Of a stretch of DNA of 64,000 nt, positions 36,003 to 45,900 are shown in pieces; the first letter of the stretch is position 1; every line of letters starts with the position of its first letter. The notes below the pieces were generated by a model that was given only the letters and a program-made list of their open reading frames with translations, had not been told where the DNA came from and did not search any database. The DNA lies in NCBI RefSeq assembly GCF_029906645.1, contig NZ_JARYGZ010000002.1, forward strand, positions 62,001 through 126,000, given 5' to 3'. Position numbers and translations under genes: made by a program. This DNA is from Sphingomonas oryzagri (GTDB taxonomy: Bacteria > Pseudomonadota > Alphaproteobacteria > Sphingomonadales > Sphingomonadaceae).

Positions 36003-36848
36003 CCTTTCCTCCATTCCCGGTTGATCGGCGTTTTCGATCAAGACCTCGCGCGCTCGTGCCGGCAGAAGCCTCGTTCACGATCCGGTTCGGGGTGCCGCTT
36101 GTCTTGGCGGGTTGGCGTGACGTCGTATCCCTCCGGATCGTCGGCACGCGGTTTTTGACGCAGTCCCCCAGCATTTCCTCCACTGCTGCGGTGAGCAGTT
36201 CAGCTGCGATGGAGCGCAGTCGGTCTTCCCGTCCCTGTCGCCTGTCTCATCGACACGGCGGGACGCGAAACTCAGAGCCGCGGCTCGGGGTCGCAGCGAC
36301 AGCGATGCCGAGAGGTTGGTGCGACGAACCGAGTGCTGGCCGCTATTGCGGTGTTAACACTCGGATTCTAGCGTCGTCGCATCCCATCGAGAGATGGGCG
36401 AGGCGTGGAAACCTCGAACGGTAAGTAGCCGCATGCCCGGTCGAATCTCATTCGGCCGGGGAGCGGGCGTGTATGTCCAGGATCCTCGGGTCTAAAGACG
36501 CTCGCGCTCGTCTTACCGCGAGTTTCCAATCTCCGGCTTTCGGGCCGGCGTCGCCTCGGGTTCGGGGCGACGCCGCCGGCTGGAGCCAGCCTTGGTCTCG
36601 CCCCTGTGGGGTCGCGTGGACATGGGCAGTCGTCATATCGGCAACGTATCGGTCCGCTCGGCGCTTAGCGCGCCGTCGCGCCCGGCGAGCATCGACCCCG
36701 TTCTGCGCGGGCGCCCGCCGCCGCTCGGCCTCCGCTGACGGAACGACGAGAGGGTCTGCTGCCCTGAACGAACATGGATGGACGACGGCCGCGCCGGAGC
36801 GACGCTCCGGCGATCTATGGCGCTCGTCCGAAGGACAAGGGGAATGCC
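36003..36848. other. Long non-coding stretch with multiple hairpins
   Basis: Across 846 bp no convincing gene is seen. Between about 36380 and 36580 there is a run of strong inverted repeats: CCCATC-gaga-GATGGG (36383-36398), an 11-bp stem with one G-T pair (36436-36460, loop CTC), CTCGCG/CGCGAG (36501-36522) and GGCGTCGCC/GGCGACGCC (36547-36574). Several hairpins in a row suggest a structured RNA or a recombination site, but no known RNA family was identified. Confidence 0.4.
36436..36580. ncRNA. Candidate structured RNA (multi-hairpin)
   Basis: Three consecutive stems (36436-36460, 36501-36522 and 36543-36580) with short loops lie within 145 bp of non-coding DNA. The strand cannot be decided from the sequence. 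The first stem has compensating pairing with a G-T pair, which would favour RNA over DNA function only if it is conserved in relatives. Confidence 0.25.
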
Positions 36849-37529
36849 GTGAAGAACATGTCGAAGATCATCGCCGCGGGCGTAGCGCTCGCCATGCTGC
36901 CGGGGTGCGGAAGCTCGAGCCCGCCGAAGGGGCATGCCGGTGGCGGGTCCGCCGGGTCGAGGACGCCGGAGGAGGTCGCGCAGGCGGCGCCCTACAGGGT
37001 CGGCGGCGCGGGGCTGATGATGACGCCCGAGCAAGTGGGCGCCGCACTTGGCGCGGAGGGCTATGCGAAGAAGGAGAGCGCGATGAACGCGGCCGCCTGG
37101 TCGAGCGACTCCTTCGAGGATCTCGTCGACGAGCGGATTTCCGGGCATGGTTCGGCGCATCCGACGCGAATACCGACGCACGAGGAATGGACGAAGGGCC
37201 ACGAGGCGGTCGCGGTCGATTATGGGATCTACCCGGACGCGCCGAAGGCCATCGGCATCAAGTGGACGACGGACGACGGCTCGCCGGGCGAGGCCGAGAT
37301 CAGGGCGACGCTCACGAAGCGATATGGATCGGGCTTCCAGCTGAAGAGCTTTCTGCCCCCGCAATGGTGCACGCCGTCGCCCTGCGGCCAGGGCTCTGCG
37401 ACGCTGACGGCCTCGGGGAGCGAGATCTCGCTGCTGGCCCCGTCCGTGATGAGCCAGCCGGTCAGCTTCAACCAGCGCATGGACGCGGCCGTGCGGGCGA
37501 AGGGTGGGACGTCGAAGGGATCGTTCTAA
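36849..37529 (+). CDS. Putative lipoprotein of the island
   Basis: A 226-residue lipoprotein from GTG at 36849 (AAGGGGA six bases upstream) or ATG at 36858. The lipobox is LAMLPGCGSS, followed by a Gly/Ser linker. The mature domain contains ESAMNAAAWSSDSFEDLVDE, DAPKAIGIKWTTDD, a Cys pair in QWCTPSPCGQG and a helical C-terminus. It is cytologically odd among DNA-processing genes, as it should sit in the cell envelope. No family was recognised. A strong hairpin follows. Confidence 0.68.
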   Translation: MKNMSKIIAAGVALAMLPGCGSSSPPKGHAGGGSAGSRTPEEVAQAAPYRVGGAGLMMTPEQVGAALGAEGYAKKESAMNAAAWSSDSFEDLVDERISGHGSAHPTRIPTHEEWTKGHEAVAVDYGIYPDAPKAIGIKWTTDDGSPGEAEIRATLTKRYGSGFQLKSFLPPQWCTPSPCGQGSATLTASGSEISLLAPSVMSQPVSFNQRMDAAVRAKGGTSKGSF

Positions 37530-37536
37530 TCGAGAA

Positions 37537-37566
37537 GCTGGTCGGCGGTGCTCATCGCCGACCAGC
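37537..37566 (+). terminator. Hairpin after the lipoprotein gene
   Basis: A perfect 11-bp stem GCTGGTCGGCG/CGCCGACCAGC with an 8-nt loop lies 8 bp after the stop. There is no U-run. The converging repB-like gene ends at 37624, so it may serve both strands. Confidence 0.6.
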
Positions 37567-37623
37567 GACCTAATGAACCGGTTCGCGGATGCCTGCTCGA
37601 GAAGGGCAGCACCCCGAGACATG

Positions 37624-38514
37624 CTAGGGTGCCGGCTGCTCCAGCGAGGCGGCCGAAACGATGGTCCGGAACTGGCTGCTGATCTCGGGATGACGACGTT
37701 CGAGGTAGGCGGAGATGTGCTCGTTGCCGAGCAGCTTCCCTATGTAGCCCGACGCGACGACGAGGCTCAGCACGTCGTCGCCGAAGGCGTCCTCGACGGC
37801 CTTCATGTCGCGCGTGAGGTTCTCCATCTCGCGCTCCATCTTCGCCATCTGCTCGGCGCTCAGACCGCCGATGCGCTTCTTGCGATCCGGCTTCGCGAGG
37901 TCGTCGCGCTTGGTCGCGGCGAGCAGCGCCTTGACGTAGCTGTGGAAGAAGTTGTTGGCCGAGATCATGAGCTCGGCTGCCTCGATCTGCCGAGGCGCCT
38001 TCATCTTCTTCAGGACCTCGAAGGTCTGGACGTTGATCGGCCGGTCCTTGAACATCTCGACGACCTCGGGCGCGATGCCCTTGAGCAGGTTCTGGCGTCG
38101 GCGGACGACGTTCACGTCGACGCCCAGCGACTTTGCGATCAGCTCGTCGGACGCGCCGCGCTTGATCGCGCGGTCGATCATGTAGTGCTCCTGGACGGTC
38201 GCCAGGCGGTTGACTCTCTTGTTGTAGGTGAAGGCCTCGTCGTCGTCCGCGAGGATGCAGCGGACCGTCTCGTCGCCGCGGGCCAGCAATGCGTGATGGC
38301 GGAGATGGCCGTCGAGAATCAAATAGGGCTGCCCGCGCTTCTGCTTCGACACCACCAGCGGCTCGGCGAGCCCGACCGTCGCGATCGACGCGACGATGCG
38401 CGCGTATCTTCGGGAGGTGAGCACCTGCGACGGAATCTGCCGGAGCGGAAGGATGTCCGAGAGCCTGAGCTCGAGGATCTTCGGGGCGAAGGCGATGTGG
38501 ATGTCGTCGCTCAT
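37624..38514 (-). CDS. ParB/RepB-like protein (recombinase-associated, second)
   Basis: A 296-residue ParB-family protein. The N-terminal ParB/Srx-like domain has the box YLILDGHLRHHALLA (about residue 65). A central HTH (DELIAKSLGVDVNVVRRRQNLL, about 135) and a C-terminal RepB-like helical domain with an ERRHPE tail follow. It is the third gene of a compact leftward unit with a serine recombinase and another ParB-like protein. Such sets occur on mobile elements and may act in recombination directionality rather than plasmid partition. No parA is present here. Confidence 0.82.
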   Translation of the reverse strand: MSDDIHIAFAPKILELRLSDILPLRQIPSQVLTSRRYARIVASIATVGLAEPLVVSKQKRGQPYLILDGHLRHHALLARGDETVRCILADDDEAFTYNKRVNRLATVQEHYMIDRAIKRGASDELIAKSLGVDVNVVRRRQNLLKGIAPEVVEMFKDRPINVQTFEVLKKMKAPRQIEAAELMISANNFFHSYVKALLAATKRDDLAKPDRKKRIGGLSAEQMAKMEREMENLTRDMKAVEDAFGDDVLSLVVASGYIGKLLGNEHISAYLERRHPEISSQFRTIVSAASLEQPAP

Positions 38515-38516
38515 GG

Positions 38517-39389
38517 TCAGGCCTTCGCGATGCCTATGCGCTCGGCGAGCGGGAGCGGAAGCGTCTCCATCGCCTCGGCGCGAAGAAGGGTGACGAAATG
38601 CTCCTCGGCGAGGAGCCTCTTCAGCGCGTTTACGACGAACATGAGGCGGCTCTGGGTCAGGCTAGCCTTGCGGACGAGCTGCTTCTGCCGCTCCACCTCC
38701 TTCTGGTAGGTGCGCACGAGCGACGCGGCCGTCGGCTTGAGCCCCCTGTGTGGCCGGGCGACGGACTTCATGGCCTTGCCGATCTGGGCGCGCTCGTCGA
38801 CGAGCCGTCGGATCGCCACGATCTGCGAGGTCGCGACCATGCCCTTCTCGTAGGCGTCAGCCAGCGCACGCTGCACCTCGAGGTCGGGGGCCATCGCGAT
38901 CTCGTAGGCCACGCAGTGGGGGATCACGCCGCGCTCGACCGCGTTGAGGAGTCTTTCCTCGCCCCGGTCGAGCATGGTGCAGATGACCGAGACGTATTCG
39001 TGACTGAAGCCGAGCTTGTCGCCCACCTGCTGAAGCGTGTAGCCGCGGTCGCGCAATGCGCCGACCTCGCGGATGAGTTCAAGCGGGCTGTGGTTGCGCC
39101 GTGCCATGTTCTCGACGAGGCTGAGGACGTAGGCCTCCTCGCGTGACACGTCGATCACGATGGCAGGGATGAGCGTCTGCTTGAGCTCGATGAAGGCCTC
39201 GAGGCGTCCCTGCCCGCAGACTAGCGCGTATCCGTCCTCGGTTGCCGTGACCGTGATCGGCTTCTTGAGGCCGACCTTGGAGATGCTGTCGACCAGCTCC
39301 TCGAAGATCCTGCGGTTGCGGGCGCGGGGATTGAGGATCTCGATGGAGCCGACCGGCACCATGACGATGTCGGGGACGTTCTGGGTCAT
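38517..39389 (-). CDS. ParB-family protein (recombinase-associated, first)
   Basis: A 290-residue ParB/Spo0J-type protein with an N-terminal domain including EELVDSISKVGLKKPITV and the ParB box YALVCGQGRLEAF, then EEAYVLSLVENMARRNHSPLE and the HTH YTLQQVGDKLGFSHEYVSVI. These are hallmark CTP- and DNA-binding regions. Its ATG overlaps the stop of the recombinase gene by 4 bp, and the second ParB gene begins 2 bp after it ends. The function in this unit is uncertain. Confidence 0.85.
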   Translation of the reverse strand: MTQNVPDIVMVPVGSIEILNPRARNRRIFEELVDSISKVGLKKPITVTATEDGYALVCGQGRLEAFIELKQTLIPAIVIDVSREEAYVLSLVENMARRNHSPLELIREVGALRDRGYTLQQVGDKLGFSHEYVSVICTMLDRGEERLLNAVERGVIPHCVAYEIAMAPDLEVQRALADAYEKGMVATSQIVAIRRLVDERAQIGKAMKSVARPHRGLKPTAASLVRTYQKEVERQKQLVRKASLTQSRLMFVVNALKRLLAEEHFVTLLRAEAMETLPLPLAERIGIAKA

Positions 39390-40936
39390 GCGGCGTGGCC
39401 GAGGCGGAAGCGGCGGGACAGATGGTAGAGCGGGCCGAGGTCGTCGGCGCGGTAGGCGTCGAGGCGGGTGCCGTTCTCGTCGGCGAGCCTGAGCGCGTCG
39501 TTGCCGCCGAGGTCGATCCAGGGAAGCAGATAGTAGTCGCGCGGCCGCTCGTTGCCGGGCGACATGCGGACCGCCACCGTGATGTCGGGCGCGAGGCCGG
39601 CGTCGAGACGGATCTTCCAGCGGCGCGACCCGCCGGCCGTCTCGAAGCACCGGGCGAGGACGAGGGACACCGAGAACTCGTCGTTGACGCGCATGAGGTC
39701 GGTCGCGGGATCGACGGCGACGGCGCCGCCGATGCGTTCGATCTCCGCCGCTGTGTCGGCGACGATGCCGGGGTGCATCAGGCGCAGAGCCCGGTTGGTC
39801 TCGAGATAGCGATAGTCGCGTCCGGGATCGTAGCCGATGAGGGAATAGGCCTTCACGAGGCTGCCGAAGCGGTGGCGATAGGCTGAGGAGGAGGGCATGT
39901 CCTCGTCCTCGTCGATGACGAGGCCGGACAGCGCCCCTTTGCGCAGCTGGAAGTCACGGAGCATCGTGAGCAGCTGCTCGTCGGTGAACCTGCGCGAGCG
40001 CTCGGCGACGATGTGCTGGGCGGCTTCGAAGAAGTCGGCGTCGACGATGGCCTCGAAGGCGCCGTCGCCGCGCACCCACATGTCGGGCGGGTTCGCCACC
40101 CGCTTGCGCTTCAGCTTGAAGGAGACGCGGTTGTAGACGTTGTTGCCGATATACTTCTCGTTGGTCAGGATCTGGTGGACTATCCCGCGCGTCCATCCGT
40201 GACCGAGCCCGGTGTCGATGCGCTCGTCGTTGAGGAGGATCGCGATCTCGCGCTCCGAGCGGCGCTGGAGGACGAAGACACGGTAGATGCGGCGGACGGT
40301 CTCGACCTCCGCAGGCGGACCCGGCACGAGGATGACCCGATCGGTCTGGAGGCTCTTCTGCTCGCCGCGCTCGAGCGGGGCCTTTCGCTCGTTGTGCTCG
40401 TCGACGAGGAAGCGGCGCAGGCCGTAGCCTGCGGGTCCGCCCTGACGGTAGCCCAGCGTGATGAGGCGGCATTGGCCGGCGAACACCTTGGTGGAAAGCT
40501 CGCGGCTGTACTCGCCCGCCATCACGCGCTTGACGCTCTTGATCAGCGTGGCACTGAGGCTTCCGTCGTTCTCGAACTGCTCGGCGCAGTAGTGGACGGT
40601 GATGCCGGCCTGCCGGCAGATGAATTCGTAGTAGGCGCTCTCGTCCGCGTCCTGGAAGCGCCCCCAGCGGCTGATGTCGTAGACGAGGATGACGTCGTAG
40701 TCGGCGCTTCCCGAGCGCACGTCCTCGATCATGCGGCGAAGGGATTCGCGGCCCGCGATGCTGAGCCCGCTGCAACCCTCGTCAGCATAGGTGCGGACGA
40801 TCTCCATGCCCTTCTGCGCGGCGTAGGCGGCAATCGCGTCGGCCTGGTTCTGCGTCGAGTATTTCTGGTTGTCCGTCGACATGCGGACATATTGGGCGGC
40901 CCTCACCGTCTTCACTGGCCGATCGTCCGTCACCAT
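39386..40936 (-). CDS. Large serine recombinase
   Basis: A 516-residue serine recombinase. The resolvase catalytic domain has RAAQYVRMSTDNQKYSTQNQ with the nucleophile Ser (about residue 19), YADEGCSGLSIAGRESLRRMIEDV, ILVYDISRWGRF and ENDGS. The recombinase domain (GYRQGGPAGYGLRR; the INDEL-rich REREIAILLNDE...WTRGIVHQILTNEKYIGNNVYNR) follows, and then a C-terminal extension. It may integrate or excise a mobile segment of the island. The ATG at 40936 begins a normal N-terminus. Partner att sites were not found by eye. Confidence 0.92.
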   Translation of the reverse strand: MVTDDRPVKTVRAAQYVRMSTDNQKYSTQNQADAIAAYAAQKGMEIVRTYADEGCSGLSIAGRESLRRMIEDVRSGSADYDVILVYDISRWGRFQDADESAYYEFICRQAGITVHYCAEQFENDGSLSATLIKSVKRVMAGEYSRELSTKVFAGQCRLITLGYRQGGPAGYGLRRFLVDEHNERKAPLERGEQKSLQTDRVILVPGPPAEVETVRRIYRVFVLQRRSEREIAILLNDERIDTGLGHGWTRGIVHQILTNEKYIGNNVYNRVSFKLKRKRVANPPDMWVRGDGAFEAIVDADFFEAAQHIVAERSRRFTDEQLLTMLRDFQLRKGALSGLVIDEDEDMPSSSAYRHRFGSLVKAYSLIGYDPGRDYRYLETNRALRLMHPGIVADTAAEIERIGGAVAVDPATDLMRVNDEFSVSLVLARCFETAGGSRRWKIRLDAGLAPDITVAVRMSPGNERPRDYYLLPWIDLGGNDALRLADENGTRLDAYRADDLGPLYHLSRRFRLGHAA

Positions 40937-41004
40937 TGCGCCTGACCCCGATTCGCAACCGATTCCATCTATCTGCGGTCGCGGATACGGTGAGGGGGTG
41001 CGGA

Positions 41005-41373
41005 ATGTCGCTGCCCGGAATGGACCGAAAACTTCCGCACCCGCCACTCGGCGGGGACGCGGATCTGTCGCTCGAGATCGCGGCCGCGCTCCGGCGGGAG
41101 TTCGGCGATCTCCCCGCGACGGTGAAGCGGATAGCGCAGCTGGCGAACGCGCGCGAGCGGACCGTGAAGAACTGGCTGGCGGGAAACAACGGGCCGTGCG
41201 GCGACAAGCTCGTCGCGCTGATGCGGCACTCGGATCAGGTGCTGGAGGTCGTGCTCCGGCTCAGCGGTCGCGCCGATCTGCTGCGCGCCGCCCGCATGGA
41301 TGATGCGCTGGCGAAGGTCCAGGCTTCGCTTCGGAACATGGAGGGGCTGCTCGACCAGAAGGCGTCCGAGTGA
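41005..41373 (+). CDS. Small HTH-type DNA-binding protein
   Basis: A 122-residue protein from ATG at 41005, with GAGGGGG at about eight bases; the open frame to 40936 is antisense to the recombinase start. A helix-turn-helix is plausible in DLPATVKRIAQLANARERTVKNWLAG (about residues 33-58), followed by a coiled helical tail. It diverges from the recombinase gene across a 68-bp gap and may regulate it. This type is common on phages and integrative elements. Confidence 0.7.
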   Translation: MSLPGMDRKLPHPPLGGDADLSLEIAAALRREFGDLPATVKRIAQLANARERTVKNWLAGNNGPCGDKLVALMRHSDQVLEVVLRLSGRADLLRAARMDDALAKVQASLRNMEGLLDQKASE

Positions 41374-41425
41374 GCGGCTCTGACGGCGCTCGGGCTCGGT
41401 CCAGGCGGATTTCGCGCACCGCCCG

Positions 41426-41701
41426 CTACTGATCCTCGATGACGTCGAGGGCCTCGATCCTTCGCGCCGAGACGAGGTCGCCGAGGTCGATCTTCAACGC
41501 CCGGGCGAAGCGCAGGCAGGTCAGCAGGGACGGGTTCGCCCTGAGGTTCTCGACGTAGGAGATGTAGGCCTTCCCGAAGCCGGTGATGGCGGCGAGCTGC
41601 GCGTGGGTCAGGCCCGCCTGCTTGCGGGCGGCCTTCAGCCGCCTGGCGAAGCGGGCCTCCTCCTCGTGGAAGTCGCCAGGAGCGAGGGGGCGCTTCGTCA
41701 C
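41426..41701 (-). CDS. XRE-family HTH regulator
   Basis: A 91-residue single-domain XRE repressor-type protein. The HTH is FARRLKAARKQAGLTHAQLAAITGFGKAYISYVENLRANPSLLTCLRFARALKI, at about residues 18-72. It starts at GTG (41701). It converges with the HTH gene at 41005 and probably regulates a nearby island promoter. The target is unknown. Confidence 0.88.
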   Translation of the reverse strand: MTKRPLAPGDFHEEEARFARRLKAARKQAGLTHAQLAAITGFGKAYISYVENLRANPSLLTCLRFARALKIDLGDLVSARRIEALDVIEDQ

Positions 41702-41915
41702 GGCCGCCGCCCGGTCTTGGCCGGAAGGGCTCCTCGCATCCGGCGGCTCGGTGGCGTCGGTGACGGATTTCTCCAGGTCGATCGCATATCGGCGATCCTA
41801 CGGTCTTCCGCCGCGGCTGCCAATGCGGTCGTTCCGATGGAGCATTCCGCACAGGAACGGGCATGTCGGGTCCGAACATGCCGAGACCCGGACCGCCTCC
41901 GCGGCGTTGCGCATC

Positions 41916-42347
41916 CTATTTGCAGATCACCGCCCAATAGGCGCCCAGCCAGGGGCCGATCTTGCCGTTGTCGAAATAGTATGCTGCGTTTTGATCCTGC
42001 CTCCACATGCAAGCGCCTCCCTTGGATTTGATGGACGACATCTTCGCAGTGCAAAGCGTGCTGGCGATTTGCGCTGTCGTGGCGGCGCCAAGGTTGTATT
42101 GGGTTCCGCTGTAGTCGCTGCTGAACGATTGGACCGGCACGCCGCAGGAGGGACCGGTTGGAGCCGGTGCGGCGGCGGCGACGTTCGAGAGGCGCTGCCG
42201 CGCGTAGTATTTCGTGGTGGCGGCGCTCGCTGTCGCGCTGAGCGCCATCGCGGCGACGGCTGCCAGCGCTCCATGGTGGACCATTCGATTTCGCCGCCAG
42301 CATCGGCTGGTGCGGCGCATCGCCGGGTCGAAGTCACGTTTGGTCAT
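41916..42347 (-). CDS. Secreted hypothetical protein
   Basis: A 143-residue protein from ATG at 42347, preceded by GGAGGAAAA. A positively charged stretch of about 22 residues precedes a signal-peptide-like hydrophobic segment (ALAAVAAMALSATASA). The mature part has four cysteines (GPSCGV, STLCTA, GGACMW, AVICK), consistent with disulfides, and the segment FDNGKIGPWLGAYW. Similar small periplasmic proteins occur in alphaproteobacteria, but no family was recognised. An inner methionine (RMVHHGAL) could be the true start. Confidence 0.65.
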   Translation of the reverse strand: MTKRDFDPAMRRTSRCWRRNRMVHHGALAAVAAMALSATASAATTKYYARQRLSNVAAAAPAPTGPSCGVPVQSFSSDYSGTQYNLGAATTAQIASTLCTAKMSSIKSKGGACMWRQDQNAAYYFDNGKIGPWLGAYWAVICK

Positions 42348-42933
42348 TTTTCCTCCAGGCTATTTGAGTTCAAGTTGCCGCGCTTTCTGCGTCGCGAAAA
42401 TTGTGGAGTTCGCGAATTCGCATTTCAATGGAGGTAACCTGAAAGACAAAAATAAAGCCCGTCATCCTCTCCAAAACATATCAGTCTCTAGCGCTGCGCA
42501 ATATATCTGGACTCCAGAACCTGCATTTATTGAGTCCAGAATTCATCGGGTGTGATCGAAGCAGTAAATATCTGTGTTATCATTATTCTGTGGCGCTGCT
42601 ATGAGCAGACGTTATTGGTGACGCACGACGGGGCGGTCGGTCGCCGCCGGCTGCCGACCCGGAAATCGCGAAGCTCTTGCTCCAGGCTGGGATGCGCCCA
42701 CTCCGAGCGCGGATGCTCGACCATCGGCCGAACGGGTGCCTCTCGCCTTCCGTCGCGCTTCGATCGATCCGATGACGGACGGAGATGGTTCGACCGCACG
42801 GCGGGATCACTGTTTGCGTTCTAAACGGAGCGATTTCCGTCGGTCCGGCCCGTTGTTGAGATGGTGCGGCAAGTCGAATCCAAGTAGGGAAGGTCGGCTG
42901 TAGCGGGGGCGTCGGCGTAAGAGGGGGCTTTTC
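42348..42933. other. AT-rich promoter region of the large helicase gene
   Basis: 586 bp without a supportable gene, markedly more AT-rich than its surroundings between about 42400 and 42600. It contains the inverted repeat at 42506-42540 and GGCTGTAGCGGG at 42896-42907. A GTG-started frame at 42552-42824 has no protein-like character. Confidence 0.5.
42506..42540. promoter_or_regulatory. Inverted repeat upstream of the helicase fusion
   Basis: Perfect 9-bp inverted repeat TCTGGACTC/GAGTCCAGA with a 17-nt spacer in an AT-rich region, about 395 bp before the large gene. It is a candidate operator for an island regulator such as the XRE or WYL protein. Confidence 0.45.
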
Positions 42934-45900
42934 GTGTCTTGGACTGTTGAGGTTGCCGTAGCGGCGAAGATCGGCTTCGCGACGCATCAGAACGCGATTC
43001 CCGTCATCCGCGACCTCAAGGTCGCCGCGCCTTTGGAAGGGGAGAAGGCGAGCGATCTCGTCCTCACGCTCTCCGCCGATCCGCCGTTCGTGCAGGCGAA
43101 GACGTGGCGCATCGACGCGATGGCGCCCGGCGACGAGATCGACGTCGCCGATCGCGACGTCGCCCTCAACGCGACCCTCCTCCACGATCTGACCGAGAGC
43201 ATGACCGGGACGCTGTCGCTGTCGCTCGCCGACGCGACCGGCGCAGTGCTCGCCGAGTGCGCTCATCCGGTCGAACTGCTCGCCCACAACCAGTGGGGCG
43301 GCCTCTCGACGATGGCGGAGCTGCTGCCCGCGTTCGTGATGCCCAACGACCCGGCGGTCGACAAGGTGCTGAAGACGGCGTCGGACGTGCTGCGCCGGGC
43401 CGGCAAGCCGGACGCCCTCGACGGCTACCAGTCGGGGAAGCGGGAACGGGTGTGGGAGCTGGCGTCTGCGGTCTGGTCCGCCGTCGCGGGTCTGCGGCTC
43501 TCCTACGCGCTGCCGCCGGCCAGCTTCGAGCGCACGGGGCAGAAGGTGCGTACGCCCTCGCAGATCCTAGCAGGCGGGGTGGCGACGTGCCTCGACACCG
43601 CGCTGCTATTCGCGGCGGCGCTGGAGCAGGCCAGCCTCAACCCGCTCCTGGTCCTGACGGAGGGGCACGCCTTCGTCGGCGTGTGGCTCCAGCCCGTGGA
43701 GTTCGCGGCGCTGGTGACGGACGAGGCGGCGGCGCTGCGCCGGAGGTTCGACCTCGACGACCTCGTCGTGTTCGAGACCACGCTCGCGACGCAGAATCCT
43801 CCGGCGAGCTTCAGTCAGGCCATGGCGACAGCGCGCCGGGAGATCGCGGAAGAGGCGGATGGGCGCTTCGAGATGGCGATCGACGTGCGCCGCGCGCGGA
43901 TGCAGCGAATCCGTCCGCTCGGCGTCGCCGGGACCGGCCATTCGCCCTCCGACGAGGTCGTCGTCGCCATGGCCGAGGGCTTGGAGGTCGCACCCGACCT
44001 GCCCGCTTTCGACGTCGAGGTGAGCGAGGAGGCGCCGACCGCCACCGGCCGCATCCTCCAGTGGCAGCGCAAGCTGCTGAACCTCACCACGAGCAACAAC
44101 CTGCTGAGCCTGCGCGAGGGCAAGAGCGTTGTGAAGCTGCTCTGCCCGGATCCCGGCGCGCTGGAGGACCTTCTTGCGGACGGGAAGAAGATCCGCATCG
44201 TGCCGATGCCGGATCTCGACGTCGGCGGGCGCGACGAGAGGCTCTACGAGCAGCAGACCCAGACGAGCCTGCGGCTCGAGGTCGCGGAACAGGCGATGAG
44301 GCGCGGCGAGGCGCTTTCGCTGCTGCCCAAGGACAAGCTCGACGCGTCTCTGGTCGAGCTCTACCGCAAGGCGCGCACCGATCTCGAGGAGGGCGGCGCC
44401 AACACGCTCTACCTCGCGATGGGCTTCCTGAAGTGGAAGAAGTCGCCGACCGAGGAGAAGGTGTATCGCGCACCGCTGATCCTGCTGCCGGTGCGATTGG
44501 AGCGGAAGAGCGCGCTCTCCGGCGTCACGATGATCGCGCACGAGGACGAGCCGCGCTTCAACTTGACACTGCTCGAGTTGCTCCGGCAGGACTTCGAGCT
44601 GACCATTCCGGGGCTCGACGGCGAGCTGCCCAAGGACCACAGCGGCATCGACGTCCCGGGCGTCTGGCGCAGGGTCCGCGAGGCGGTGCGCGACATCGCC
44701 GGCTTCGAGGTAGTGCCCGAGGTCGTGATCGGCACCTTCTCGTTCGCCAAGTATCTCATGTGGAAGGATCTGGTCGATCGCGCGGACCGGCTGAAGGAGA
44801 GCCCGCTCGTCCGCCACCTGATCGATCGCGACGGGTCGGTGCAGGTCGACAGGAGTGGCTTCCCCCGCGCCGAGGAGATGGACGCCAAGGTCGACCCCGC
44901 GAGGCTGTTCACCCCGCTCCCGGCGGACAGCTCCCAGCTGGTTGCGGTCATCGCGTCGGCCGAGGGCCGGGACTTCGTTCTCGACGGGCCGCCGGGCACC
45001 GGCAAGTCGCAGACCATCTCCAACATCATCGCGCACAACCTGGCGCTCGGACGGCGCGTGCTGTTCGTCGCCGAGAAGCGGGCGGCGCTCGAGGTCGTGC
45101 AGCGGCGTCTCGCCGACAAGGGGCTGGCGCCCTTCTGCCTCGAGCTGCACTCGGCCAAGGCGACCAAGTCGGCGGTGCTGAAGCAGCTCGACAGCGCCTG
45201 GACGGCGCGCGACGCGCTCACCGCCGAGGAGTGGGAACGCGAGGCGGCGGAGACGAGGCGCCTGCGCGACGACCTCAACGGCGTGGTGGCCCTGCTCCAT
45301 CTCGAAGAGCCGAACGGCTGGACGATCCATCGGGCGATCGGGAGGACCGTGCGCGACGCGACCGGGTCCACGCCGCGCTTCGCCTTCGCGGCGTCGGTTC
45401 GCCATTCGGGCGAGGACATGGTGCGCTTCCGCGACGTCGCGCGCAGGCTCGGCATCGCGCGCAAGGCGGTGACCGATCTTCCGGCCGAGCTGGACGGCGT
45501 CGCGCGCACCGAATGGTCGAACGGCTGGCAGGAGGACATCGTCGCCTCCGCTGGCGAGGTGCCCGGCGCCATCGACGCCGTCGAGACCGGCCGGTCCGGC
45601 GTCAGCACCGCGACGAAGCTCCCGCTCCCCGGCGAGGACCGGGACCAGCTGCGGGCGCTGGTGGAATTCGTCGAGCTCTGTCTCACCACGCACGGGCACG
45701 ACGTGCGCTTCGCCTTCGCGCCCGACATGGCGGACCGCGTGACGGCGGTGCGCGAGGCGGTGGCGCTGATCGATCGCTACCGCGCCGAGGAGGGAGCGCT
45801 GAGCGCGGCCTATGCCCCCGAGGCGGCGCGCAGGATCGACATCGAGGGGACGCAGGCGGCCTGGACCGTGGCGTCCGGCAGGTTCTGGTTCTTCGCCGCG

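Noticed and set aside
41916-42347. The small Cys-rich secreted protein as a toxin or phage lysis protein
   Set aside because: It has an ordinary periplasmic signal peptide and no toxin motif; no antitoxin partner is adjacent.
42552-42824. A 90-codon ORF in the promoter region of the helicase fusion
   Set aside because: No ribosome-binding site, biased composition and no protein-like pattern.
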